From NCBI GenBank assembly GCA_021804505.1, contig JAJZHL010000063.1, positions 1 through 6,346 of the forward strand: a stretch of 6,346 nt of DNA, written 5' to 3'. Position 1 is the stretch's first letter, and each line of letters starts with the position of its first letter. The position numbers were made by a program, and so were the translations under genes. Under the pieces are notes generated by a model. That model had not been told where the DNA came from. It worked only from the letters and a program-made list of their open reading frames with translations, and made no database searches. The stretch comes from Pseudomonadota bacterium (lineage in GTDB: Bacteria; Pseudomonadota; Alphaproteobacteria; Rickettsiales; Rickettsiaceae). Positions 1-5,380 of the stretch are shown here, piece by piece.

Positions 1-115
1 TTCTGGTTATGCAGGTGTAGAAAATGAATTATTTTATCGAGATAATACCTTGATGCTATTTGGAGATGCAAAAAAGGTAACTGAAGAGATAGTCCAGTGC
101 CTGCATGACAGCTAA
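1..115 (+). CDS. pntB: NAD(P) transhydrogenase subunit beta, C-terminal end (partial)
   Basis: Only the last 37 codons are in the window; the first complete codon begins at base 2 and the TAA stop is at 113-115. The peptide begins [16 protein letters not shown] and continues [15 protein letters not shown]. This is the hallmark C-terminus of the NADP(H)-binding domain (dIII) of PntB, where the GYAGV.N.LF and N-T-x-M-L-F-G-D-A-K motifs form part of the nucleotide pocket. In the family, PntAB is an inner-membrane enzyme that couples proton re-entry to hydride transfer from NADH to NADP+, supplying NADPH. The 5' part, and any pntA genes before it, lie outside the window. The next gene starts 186 bases downstream, so this is probably the end of its transcript. 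The family call is confident despite the short fragment because the motif is very conserved. Confidence 0.88.
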   Translation, partial: SGYAGVENELFYRDNTLMLFGDAKKVTEEIVQCLHDS

Positions 116-146
116 TTTAGAAGGGTTGAGATTGTCAATATGATTG

Positions 147-175
147 TTGACTTATTAGGTGGAAGGCAGTATATC
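147..175 (+). promoter_or_regulatory. Possible sigma70-type promoter upstream of trcR
   Basis: TTGACT (147-152, five of six to the -35 consensus) is separated by 17 bases from TATATC (170-175, four of six to the -10 consensus). A transcript would begin near 182 and carry a leader of about 120 bases before the ATG at 302. The -35 box is one arm of a 5-bp inverted repeat (134-138 with 147-151), so it could overlap an operator. A second, weaker -10-like TATAAA lies at 278-283 without a good -35, and would give a leader of only about a dozen bases. Both are consensus matches in AT-rich DNA and remain tentative. Confidence 0.35.
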
Positions 176-201
176 TTGCTATACCGAGTTTAAGTTATAC
201 T

Positions 202-220
202 AGAGCGGGGGTGCTTTTTT
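202..220 (+). terminator. Weak intrinsic terminator-like hairpin after pntB
   Basis: A short stem (202-206 with 213-217, including a G-U pair) around a GGGGGT loop runs directly into six consecutive T residues (215-220). The position, about 90 bases after the pntB stop, fits a transcript end. The stem has only two G-C pairs, so it is a poor terminator by itself. It lies downstream of the possible promoter at 147-175, so at most one of these two readings can fully hold unless the site acts as an attenuator. Confidence 0.28.
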
Positions 221-301
221 GTTAGTGTTTCGTTCTAACCTGATCTAACCCTGAATTAATATTTTAAATCAAACTATTATAAATTAACGTTTATTGATAT
301 T

Positions 302-868
302 ATGAATACACACCAAAAATTACCTATATTACCTAGAGCAACAGCCATTTGGTTGATTGATAATACTGCATTAACATTTAAGCAGATAGCTGACTTTTGT
401 GGAATTCATGAGTTAGAAATTAAGGGAATAGCTGATGGTGAGGTATCACAGGGAATTATGGGCCTTGATCCTGTAGCAGGTGGACAGTTAACAAACGAAG
501 AGATCTTACGCTGCACGCAAGATCCAACCAGTAGCTTAAGAATCACAGTAAATCCTGCTTATGAGTTGATTGGTAATAAAAAGAAGCAACAATCTAAATA
601 TACACCAGTTGCAAGGCGTCAAGATAAGCCAGATGCAATATACTGGCTTATTAAAAATTGCCCAGAAATTCTTGATAGTCAAATTATTAAATTAGTGGGG
701 ACTACAAAAGTAACGATACATGCTATTAGAGATCGTAGCCACTGGAATATGAAAAATATCCGTCCACGTGATCCCGTTCTGCTAGGTATTTGTAGTCAGA
801 TAGAATTAGATGCAGTGCTTGACCAGGTAAAACTTTTATCTCAACCAGCCAATCCTATAAAAGAATAA
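302..868 (+). CDS. trcR: TrcR-type cell-cycle transcriptional regulator (DUF1013 family)
   Basis: This is a complete 188-residue protein of the DUF1013 family, annotated in Alphaproteobacteria as cell-cycle transcriptional regulator TrcR and thought to bind DNA in the cytoplasm. Family hallmarks are visible: PRATAIWLIDNTALTF (11-26) with QIADFCG.H (28-36), IADGE..QGI.GLDP (43-57), KYTPVARRQD (99-108), LVGTTK.TI..IR.R.HWN (131-149) and DP..LG.CSQ.ELD (157-170). Two helix-turn-helix-like segments, about 12-45 and 111-146, resemble each other. The length is ordinary for the family. The ATG at 302 is the only usable start, since the frame closes at a TAA at 257-259 and no other ATG, GTG or TTG lies between. 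No Shine-Dalgarno sequence precedes it. It is monocistronic or weakly linked to the transporter 71 bases downstream. The family call is sure; the regulatory role rests on family naming. Confidence 0.88.
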   Translation: MNTHQKLPILPRATAIWLIDNTALTFKQIADFCGIHELEIKGIADGEVSQGIMGLDPVAGGQLTNEEILRCTQDPTSSLRITVNPAYELIGNKKKQQSKYTPVARRQDKPDAIYWLIKNCPEILDSQIIKLVGTTKVTIHAIRDRSHWNMKNIRPRDPVLLGICSQIELDAVLDQVKLLSQPANPIKE

Positions 869-879
869 AATATTATAGG
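854..879 (+). terminator. Inverted repeat straddling the trcR stop codon
   Basis: CCTATAA (854-860) and TTATAGG (873-879) are perfect reverse complements around a 12-base A-rich loop that holds the TAA stop of trcR. The stem is followed by CTTT only, not a real T-run, so termination would be weak. It sits just before the promoter proposed for the transporter, where a boundary would be expected. It could equally be a chance repeat in AT-rich DNA. Confidence 0.3.
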
Positions 880-880
880 C

Positions 881-908
881 TTTATAAGTAGGTCAAGTTT
901 TGTATAAT
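881..908 (+). promoter_or_regulatory. Probable promoter of the transporter-hemF-DUF924 genes
   Basis: A perfect -10 hexamer TATAAT (903-908) is preceded at a 16-base spacing by TTTATA (881-886, four of six to the -35 consensus). Transcription would start near 915, giving a leader of about 25 bases before the ATG at 940. No other good promoter is visible before hemF or the DUF924 gene, so this one may serve all three. It is based on consensus matching only. Confidence 0.45.
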
Positions 909-930
909 GAGATTTAAATTAATAGATTCT

Positions 931-935
931 AGGGA
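931..935 (+). promoter_or_regulatory. Shine-Dalgarno for the MFS transporter
   Basis: AGGGA ends four bases before the ATG at 940. The spacing is at the short end of normal, but it is the only purine-rich match present, and it supports the ATG at 940 as the start. Confidence 0.5.
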
Positions 936-939
936 CTAA

Positions 940-2220
940 ATGAGTAAACCTAAATCCGTTTTTTTATCAGCTATTTCAGGAAACATACTAGAGTATTATG
1001 ACTTCACTGTATATTCTGTGTTTTCTTCCGTTATTGGTCGTACATTTTTTTTAGCAGAATCAGAGTCTGTCCAAATTCTCCTAAGCCTTGGTGTATTTGC
1101 AGTAGGTTTTCTTACCAGGCCAATCGGTGGAATATTTTTCGGCTATGTTGGTGATAAATATGGAAGACGCGTATCATTAATTATTTCTATGTTAGGTATG
1201 ACCATCCCTACTTTTATTATGGGGTTAATACCGTCTTATCAGGATATAGGTATATATGCACCATTGCTATTAATTATAATGCGTCTTATTCAAGGTTTAT
1301 GTATAAGCGGTGAAGGCGCAGGGGCAGCAATTTTCATCTTGGAGCATCATCAAAATTTACGACCTGGTTTTACAGCTGGGCTAGTGAATGGATCAAACAT
1401 AGCTGGTACCTTGTTTGCTACCTTTGTAGGCATTATTATTGAGCAGTATTTTTATAATTATGATTTTGCCTGGCGTTTTGCATTTTTACTTGGTGGAGTG
1501 TTAGGCATGGTAGGGTTTTATTTACGCTTGCGCGTTTCTGAAACTCCGATTTTTAAAATGTTAGCAGAGAAGAAGAAGACTTTAAAAGCTCCATTTACCA
1601 ATGTAATTAGAACGGCTTGGAAAGCAATGTTTTTAACTTTTTGCGTTGGTTCTAGTGCAAGCAGTATATTGTATCTAGTAAAAACTTATGTAAATGTGTA
1701 TTACCATAACGTAATGCATTTTGATAACCGAATAGCCCTTATTTATCTATCATACGCGTCTTTTGTTTCTATGATATCTATGCCATTCTTCGGCGGTCTT
1801 GCTGATATATTTGGTAAATTTAAAATTCTAGTAATAGCAAGTTTAGTGATAGTACTATTATCATTACCTACTATTATCTCTATGTCGTCACAGGAAGTAT
1901 GGCAGCAATTATTGGCCTTAACGGTTTTAGGTATTCTTGGTGGAGCGATATCGGGCCCCGCTTATATCTGTGTGATATCATTATTTACACCTGAACAAAA
2001 ATTTTCAGGGATAGCTTTTAGCTATAATTTAGGAGTCGCTGTGTTTGGTGGTACTTCCCCTGTTATTTCACGGTGGTTGGTAGAAAAAACTGGTTTATTT
2101 TATGCTCCAGCCTTTTATATGATGACAACTTCTAGCTTATTTTTAATCATTGTCTATTTGATGAGGGATGAAATACGTGGTTTAATAAGAAAAGTTGAGG
2201 GATATAATACTAAATCCTAG
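940..2220 (+). CDS. MFS transporter, metabolite:H+ symporter (ProP-like) family
   Basis: This is a complete 426-residue inner-membrane protein with about twelve hydrophobic segments, the usual length for the family. It belongs to the metabolite:H+ symporter branch of the major facilitator superfamily, which includes ProP (proline/betaine), KgtP (2-oxoglutarate) and ShiA. Markers are the first-loop motif GYVGDKYGRR (68-77), RLIQG..ISGE (115-125) matching the branch's RxxQGxxxGGE, WRFAF (178-182), LRLRVSETPIF (195-205), a second-half copy of the loop motif GGLADIFGKFK (285-295) and SYNLGVAVFGGTSP (361-374). The Asp at 72, Arg residues at 76-77 and Glu125 of the family motifs are kept. The substrate cannot be read from sequence; Rickettsiales carry several such paralogs for importing host metabolites or osmolytes. 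The TAG stop overlaps the ribosome-binding site of hemF 11 bases downstream, so the two are co-transcribed. The family is certain; calling it proP would overreach. Confidence 0.9.
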   Translation: MSKPKSVFLSAISGNILEYYDFTVYSVFSSVIGRTFFLAESESVQILLSLGVFAVGFLTRPIGGIFFGYVGDKYGRRVSLIISMLGMTIPTFIMGLIPSYQDIGIYAPLLLIIMRLIQGLCISGEGAGAAIFILEHHQNLRPGFTAGLVNGSNIAGTLFATFVGIIIEQYFYNYDFAWRFAFLLGGVLGMVGFYLRLRVSETPIFKMLAEKKKTLKAPFTNVIRTAWKAMFLTFCVGSSASSILYLVKTYVNVYYHNVMHFDNRIALIYLSYASFVSMISMPFFGGLADIFGKFKILVIASLVIVLLSLPTIISMSSQEVWQQLLALTVLGILGGAISGPAYICVISLFTPEQKFSGIAFSYNLGVAVFGGTSPVISRWLVEKTGLFYAPAFYMMTTSSLFLIIVYLMRDEIRGLIRKVEGYNTKS

Positions 2221-2223
2221 GAG
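2219..2223 (+). promoter_or_regulatory. Shine-Dalgarno for hemF, inside the transporter stop
   Basis: AGGAG lies eight bases before the hemF ATG at 2232, and its first two bases are the last two of the transporter's TAG stop (2218-2220). This is the clearest ribosome-binding site in the window. The overlap places hemF translation immediately after termination of the transporter, as expected for translational coupling. Confidence 0.75.
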
Positions 2224-2231
2224 CTATTATT

Positions 2232-3065
2232 ATGGCAAATAAAAAACAATTAACAAAAGAATGGTTTAGCGATTTACGTGATCAAATATGTAGCGCTTTT
2301 GAGTCTCTAGAAATAGAATATAGCATAGCTAAATCATTGCCTGCTGGGAAGTTTATATGTACACCGTGGGAGAGGCCTAGTGGCGGTGGAGGGGAAATTT
2401 CCCTTATGCGTGGTAATCTATTTGAAAAGGTAGGAGTAAATATTTCCACAGTGTATGGGAATCTCTCTCCAGAATTTGCAGCTCAAATACCAGGGACTGA
2501 AGGTAGCAGAGAGTTTTTTGCTACAGGTGTTTCTGTTGTTGTGCATTTGTCTTCTCCCCTCGTACCAGCTGCCCACTTTAATACCCGCTATATTGAGACT
2601 TCTTATGGTTGGTTTGGAGGTGGTGGAGATTTAACCCCATTTTATCCTGATGAAGTAGAGACAGCAAAATTTCATTCAGCTTTTAAAAGTGCATGTGACA
2701 AATATAATCCAAATTATTATCCAAAGTTTAAGAAAAAGTGCGATGAATATTTTTATTTACAACATAGAAAAGAGCCAAGGGGAGTTGGTGGAATATTCTA
2801 TGATTATTTAAAAGATGGCGAGTTTGAAAACAATTTTTCTTTTACCCAAGATGTAGGAAGAGCATTTCTTGAGGTGTATCCAGAGGTTATACGTACCAAG
2901 ATGTTATTACCATGGACACAAGAGCAGAGAGATTATCAATTGTTGCGTAGAGGGAGGTATGTTGAATTCAATCTGCTATATGATCGGGGAACTAAATTCG
3001 GTTTAATGACTGACGGTAATATCGAGGCAATATTTATGTCTCTACCACCTGAAGTACGGTGGTAG
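2232..3065 (+). CDS. hemF: Oxygen-dependent coproporphyrinogen III oxidase
   Basis: HemF converts coproporphyrinogen III to protoporphyrinogen IX by two O2-dependent oxidative decarboxylations, a late step of haem synthesis, as a soluble cytoplasmic homodimer. The 277 residues show the family motifs in order: PWERPSGGGGEISL (45-58), PGTEGSREFFATGVS (87-101), HFNTRY (115-120, with a conserved His thought to act in catalysis), GWFGGGGDLTPFY (126-138), the signature HRKEPRGVGGIFYD (178-191) and GRYVEFNLLYDRGTKFGL (241-258). The start is fixed by a good ribosome-binding site. The protein stops at LPP-EVRW, whereas many HemF proteins (E. coli about 299 residues) continue with a Y/W-rich tail; as I recall, Rickettsia versions are also short, near 280. 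A perfect hairpin covers the last eight codons. It follows the transporter gene by 11 bases and precedes the DUF924 gene by 23, so it is probably the middle gene of a three-gene transcript. The call is very secure. Confidence 0.97.
   Translation: MANKKQLTKEWFSDLRDQICSAFESLEIEYSIAKSLPAGKFICTPWERPSGGGGEISLMRGNLFEKVGVNISTVYGNLSPEFAAQIPGTEGSREFFATGVSVVVHLSSPLVPAAHFNTRYIETSYGWFGGGGDLTPFYPDEVETAKFHSAFKSACDKYNPNYYPKFKKKCDEYFYLQHRKEPRGVGGIFYDYLKDGEFENNFSFTQDVGRAFLEVYPEVIRTKMLLPWTQEQRDYQLLRRGRYVEFNLLYDRGTKFGLMTDGNIEAIFMSLPPEVRW
3042..3065 (+). repeat. Perfect 8-bp hairpin over the hemF stop codon
   Basis: CTACCACC (3042-3049) and GGTGGTAG (3058-3065) are exact reverse complements around the 8-base loop TGAAGTAC. 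Five of the eight pairs are G-C, unusually stable for this AT-rich sequence, and the TAG stop forms the last three bases of the stem. It is followed by TTATTATCT rather than a continuous T-run, so it would be a partial terminator, an RNA 3'-end stabiliser or a chance result of the LPP and RW codons. It lies between hemF and the next co-directional gene, where it could lower downstream expression. Confidence 0.6.
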
Positions 3066-3088
3066 TTATTATCTAGCGAGTATGAATA

Positions 3089-3652
3089 ATGCCAAAATTT
3101 CATGAATCGGTACAGAAAAAGACGCAAGAAATTTTAAGCTTCTGGTTTGCTACTGAAAATAAGCCAAAATGGTTTATCAAGGATCAAGAATTTGACAGAG
3201 AAGTAACAAGCAAATTCTTAAATTATTATGAGGAGGCCGCTAAAGAAGAAGATTTAGACCATTGGCAAGAGTCCCTCGATGGTAGTTTAGCGTTAATAAT
3301 ACTATTAGATCAATTCCCAAGAAATATGTTTAGAGGAGATCCCAGAAGCTTTGCCACGGATTCTAGAGCCATAGCAATTACTAAGAAAATAATAGCCCAA
3401 AATATCGATCACCAAGCATCAGAAGATTATAAACATTTTCTCTATATGCCGTTAATGCATAGTGAAGATTTAGCAGATCAAGAACTGTCAGTAGAATTAT
3501 TTTCATATAATCCAGGAGCAAGAGATTATGCCATAAGACATATGGAGATTATTAAAAGGTTTGGCAGATTCCCCCATCGCAATATAATATTAGGCAGGGA
3601 GTCGACTGTGGAGGAAATACAGTTCTTAACTACTCCTGGCTCGTCCTTTTAA
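3089..3652 (+). CDS. DUF924 family protein of unknown function
   Basis: This is a complete 187-residue, probably cytoplasmic, mainly helical protein of the DUF924 family (tetratricopeptide-like fold). Its biochemical role is not established and none is proposed. The family motifs are all present: ILSFWF (15-20), W28 and FD (35-36), [22 protein letters not shown] (67-88), ATD (89-91), [16 protein letters not shown] (117-132), [19 protein letters not shown] (147-165), [13 protein letters not shown] (168-180) and the terminal PGSSF (183-187). The length is normal and nothing appears broken. The ATG at 3089 has only a weak GCGAG upstream; another ATG at 3082 is in a different frame. It lies 23 bases after hemF, behind the hairpin at the hemF stop. 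Its last 27 bases, which encode conserved residues, overlap the 3' end of ksgA on the other strand. Confidence 0.9.
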   Translation: MPKFHESVQKKTQEILSFWFATENKPKWFIKDQEFDREVTSKFLNYYEEAAKEEDLDHWQESLDGSLALIILLDQFPRNMFRGDPRSFATDSRAIAITKKIIAQNIDHQASEDYKHFLYMPLMHSEDLADQELSVELFSYNPGARDYAIRHMEIIKRFGRFPHRNIILGRESTVEEIQFLTTPGSSF

Positions 3653-4474
3653 TTCTAATTCATATTGTAAATATAGTTTTGCCAAAGATAAATAATCTAT
3701 AGGAGTTAAGTTCTCAGCCCTACAGGCACTATCAATTTGTAACTCAGTAAACCAATTGTCAATATCAGGTGAGAGCTTCTTAAGAGAAGTTTTAATCATT
3801 TTACGTCGCTCGCCGAAAGCAAGTTTGGTAATTAGCTCAATAACTTCTGTTAGCTTGGGAGACATTTCGATGTCAACGGGCACAAGCTTAACTACCGAAG
3901 AAATTACCCTCGGTGGTGGGTAAAAAGCTTTGGGGCTGACATCAAAGCATTTCTCAACATGGCAATGTAATTGAGATATAACGGATAATCTACCGTATGA
4001 TTTTGTATTAACCTTCGCGCAGATTCGTTCTACTACTTCTTTCTGCAACATTAAAGTCATACTGTTAATCCATTGCCTATTTTTTAGCCATGTAATTAAT
4101 AATTCTGTACCAATCTGGTAAGGTAAATTTGCGATAATACTAAATTTGTTATAATTTAAAGTTGATAGATCTAGCTTAGTAGCGTCGTATTCGAGAATCT
4201 TTAGGTTTGGGTAGAATTCTCTTATTTCTATTAATAAGGGTATGCATCTTTTGTCTGTTTCAACTACGGTTAAAGACTTTGGGTTGTGCAAAAGAATTGC
4301 ACGAGTTAAGCCGCCTGTACCCGGACCTATTTCTAATACGTCTTCTCCTTCGCATAAGCCGCTTGCTCTCACTATTTTATCGCATAATGTACTATCAAAA
4401 ATAAAGTTCTGGCTATACTGCTTTAGCGGTGCAATACCGTGTTTGCTTGCGTGCTTTGCTATAGAAGGCAACAT
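3626..4474 (-). CDS. rsmA: 16S rRNA (adenine1518-N6/adenine1519-N6)-dimethyltransferase
   Basis: This is KsgA/RsmA, which uses S-adenosylmethionine to dimethylate two adjacent adenines in the helix 45 loop of 16S rRNA late in small-subunit assembly. The 282 residues carry [11 protein letters not shown] (17-27), the SAM-binding motif [11 protein letters not shown] (47-57), an acidic residue after strand 2 in VETD (71-74), the catalytic NLPY (116-119), [11 protein letters not shown] (141-151), YGRLSV (160-165), FYPPPRV (184-190) and FGERRKMIK (220-228). The start MLPSIAKHA matches the form I remember from Rickettsia. No Shine-Dalgarno precedes the ATG, which lies nine bases after the surA stop in the same frame, so translation probably depends on coupling to surA. 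The C-terminus continues past the usual YLSLAK end by about 15 residues, and its final residues (GRARSS) are read from the antisense of the DUF924 gene. The function call is secure. Confidence 0.96.
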   Translation of the reverse strand: MLPSIAKHASKHGIAPLKQYSQNFIFDSTLCDKIVRASGLCEGEDVLEIGPGTGGLTRAILLHNPKSLTVVETDKRCIPLLIEIREFYPNLKILEYDATKLDLSTLNYNKFSIIANLPYQIGTELLITWLKNRQWINSMTLMLQKEVVERICAKVNTKSYGRLSVISQLHCHVEKCFDVSPKAFYPPPRVISSVVKLVPVDIEMSPKLTEVIELITKLAFGERRKMIKTSLKKLSPDIDNWFTELQIDSACRAENLTPIDYLSLAKLYLQYELELKGRARSS

Positions 4475-4483
4475 AAAGTTGAT

Positions 4484-5371
4484 TTAAGAAGGCAGCATTA
4501 TTTTAATATAAGCTTTTTTCCGCATATCGTCGAAAAACTTTTGTGCTTTTTGAGACATCTTCTTGTTTGTTAAGAGATTAACCACATAATTATTCTCGTC
4601 GTCTGTTACATTAATTACTTTTTTATCGCAAATCACAATTAATTTAAACCCATCTTGCATTTCAAAAATGTTACTTTTCTTCCCTATATCTAAATCTTTA
4701 ATAATTGTTTGAAGAGTATGGTCTAACGTACTTAAATTCTGATTAATGATTTCTAAAGTGGCAAAGTCTTTGTATAAAGAGTCTTTTGTCTCAGAACAAC
4801 TTTTAAGGCGCTTTTGTAAATTATACATTTGTTGTATGGTTTTATCCTGCTTATCTTTTGAAATAAACACTTGAGCTGATATTTTTGCCTCTTTTGCATT
4901 AGTATCAAGAATTATTTGATTCACCTCTTTGGGGCTTACAACAACACTTTTAGTCAAGCCACTTAAAATATTCATTTTAATTATTTCAGAACCGATTTGC
5001 GATTTAAAGCTATTAATATCTACAGATTTACTTTTTAAATACTGTAGTAAATGCCCTTTTGGCATTTTGTTCCTTTGTTCAATGGTTTCTATTGCTTCTG
5101 CAATTTCTTTATCGGAGACTTTTTTCCCTTTAGAGTATTGATAAAGTAACGCCTCATCTATTAAGGTTTTTATTGCTATTTCGTTAAGCTGTTTATCCTT
5201 TTGACTATCAGGATTAGAAATATTATTTAAAGCCATAATCATATGTTTTCTAGCTAAAAATTCATTCAGAGTAATTGGTTGTTCATTAACTAATGCAACA
5301 ATGTTTGGCAGCTCTGCATTTGCTACAGCAAAACTCAAAATAACAGCAATTGCATAAAGGAATTTCTTCAT
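4484..5371 (-). CDS. surA: Periplasmic SurA-like chaperone, parvulin domain degenerate
   Basis: This 295-residue protein belongs to the SurA family, which escorts unfolded outer-membrane proteins across the periplasm. A signal peptide is clear: basic MKK, a hydrophobic core (4-16) and an ANA cleavage motif at 17-19, giving a mature start at ELPN. The SurA N-terminal chaperone domain spans about 22-155, with VNEQPITLNEF (28-38), LIDEALLYQYSKGKKVSDKEI (70-90) and a helix ending RNKM (100-103). The C-terminal helix (about 270-292) ends AYIKIML, close to the AYIxIRL ending usual for the family. The region between (about 160-252) is where a parvulin prolyl isomerase should be. It keeps an opening AKISAQVFI and a closing DGFKLIVICDKK, but lacks the GGDLG core, so isomerase activity is doubtful. 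E. coli SurA has two such domains and is about 428 residues long. It lies between lptD, encoding a known SurA client, and ksgA, with nine-base gaps on both sides. Confidence 0.85.
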   Translation of the reverse strand: MKKFLYAIAVILSFAVANAELPNIVALVNEQPITLNEFLARKHMIMALNNISNPDSQKDKQLNEIAIKTLIDEALLYQYSKGKKVSDKEIAEAIETIEQRNKMPKGHLLQYLKSKSVDINSFKSQIGSEIIKMNILSGLTKSVVVSPKEVNQIILDTNAKEAKISAQVFISKDKQDKTIQQMYNLQKRLKSCSETKDSLYKDFATLEIINQNLSTLDHTLQTIIKDLDIGKKSNIFEMQDGFKLIVICDKKVINVTDDENNYVVNLLTNKKMSQKAQKFFDDMRKKAYIKIMLPS

Positions 5372-5380
5372 AATTATAAC

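Larger units (their letters stand above)
116..301. other. Non-coding gap with several short inverted repeats
   Basis: No open frame with a credible start is visible here on either strand. The gap contains four small potential hairpins: GTCAA/TTGAC (134-138 with 147-151), GTATA/TATAC (169-173 with 180-184), AGAGC/GCTTT including one G-U pair (202-206 with 213-217), and GTTAG/CTAAC (221-225 with 235-239). It also has an imperfect tandem repeat, TCTAACCTGA followed by TCTAACCCTGA (234-254). The bases at 122-131 could pair with 244-252 if one G bulges out, enclosing the whole set. I found no tRNA, SRP or other known RNA signature. The gap may be an untranslated leader of the next gene or just AT-rich spacer. 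Confidence 0.5.

Noticed and set aside
155..190. Resemblance of AGGTGGAAGGCAG to the GGAAGG...GCAG core of bacterial SRP RNA
   Set aside because: The closing stem and the symmetric internal loop of SRP RNA cannot be formed by the flanking bases.
176..201. TTGCTA...TATACT as a promoter
   Set aside because: The spacer is only 14 bases, too short for a normal sigma70 promoter.
225..245. GTTCTAACC as a possible tRNA T-arm
   Set aside because: The loop does not fit TTCRANN, and no acceptor, D or anticodon arm can be drawn around it.
2936..3127. 63-codon open frame on the minus strand
   Set aside because: It lies antisense to the conserved end of hemF and the start of the DUF924 gene, has no family resemblance, and is a shadow frame.
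4207..4487. Two overlapping plus-strand open frames (65 and 81 codons)
   Set aside because: Both are antisense to the well-conserved N-terminal half of ksgA and have no ribosome-binding site or recognisable protein.
4929..5141. 70-codon plus-strand open frame
   Set aside because: It is antisense to the SurA chaperone domain and looks like a composition effect.
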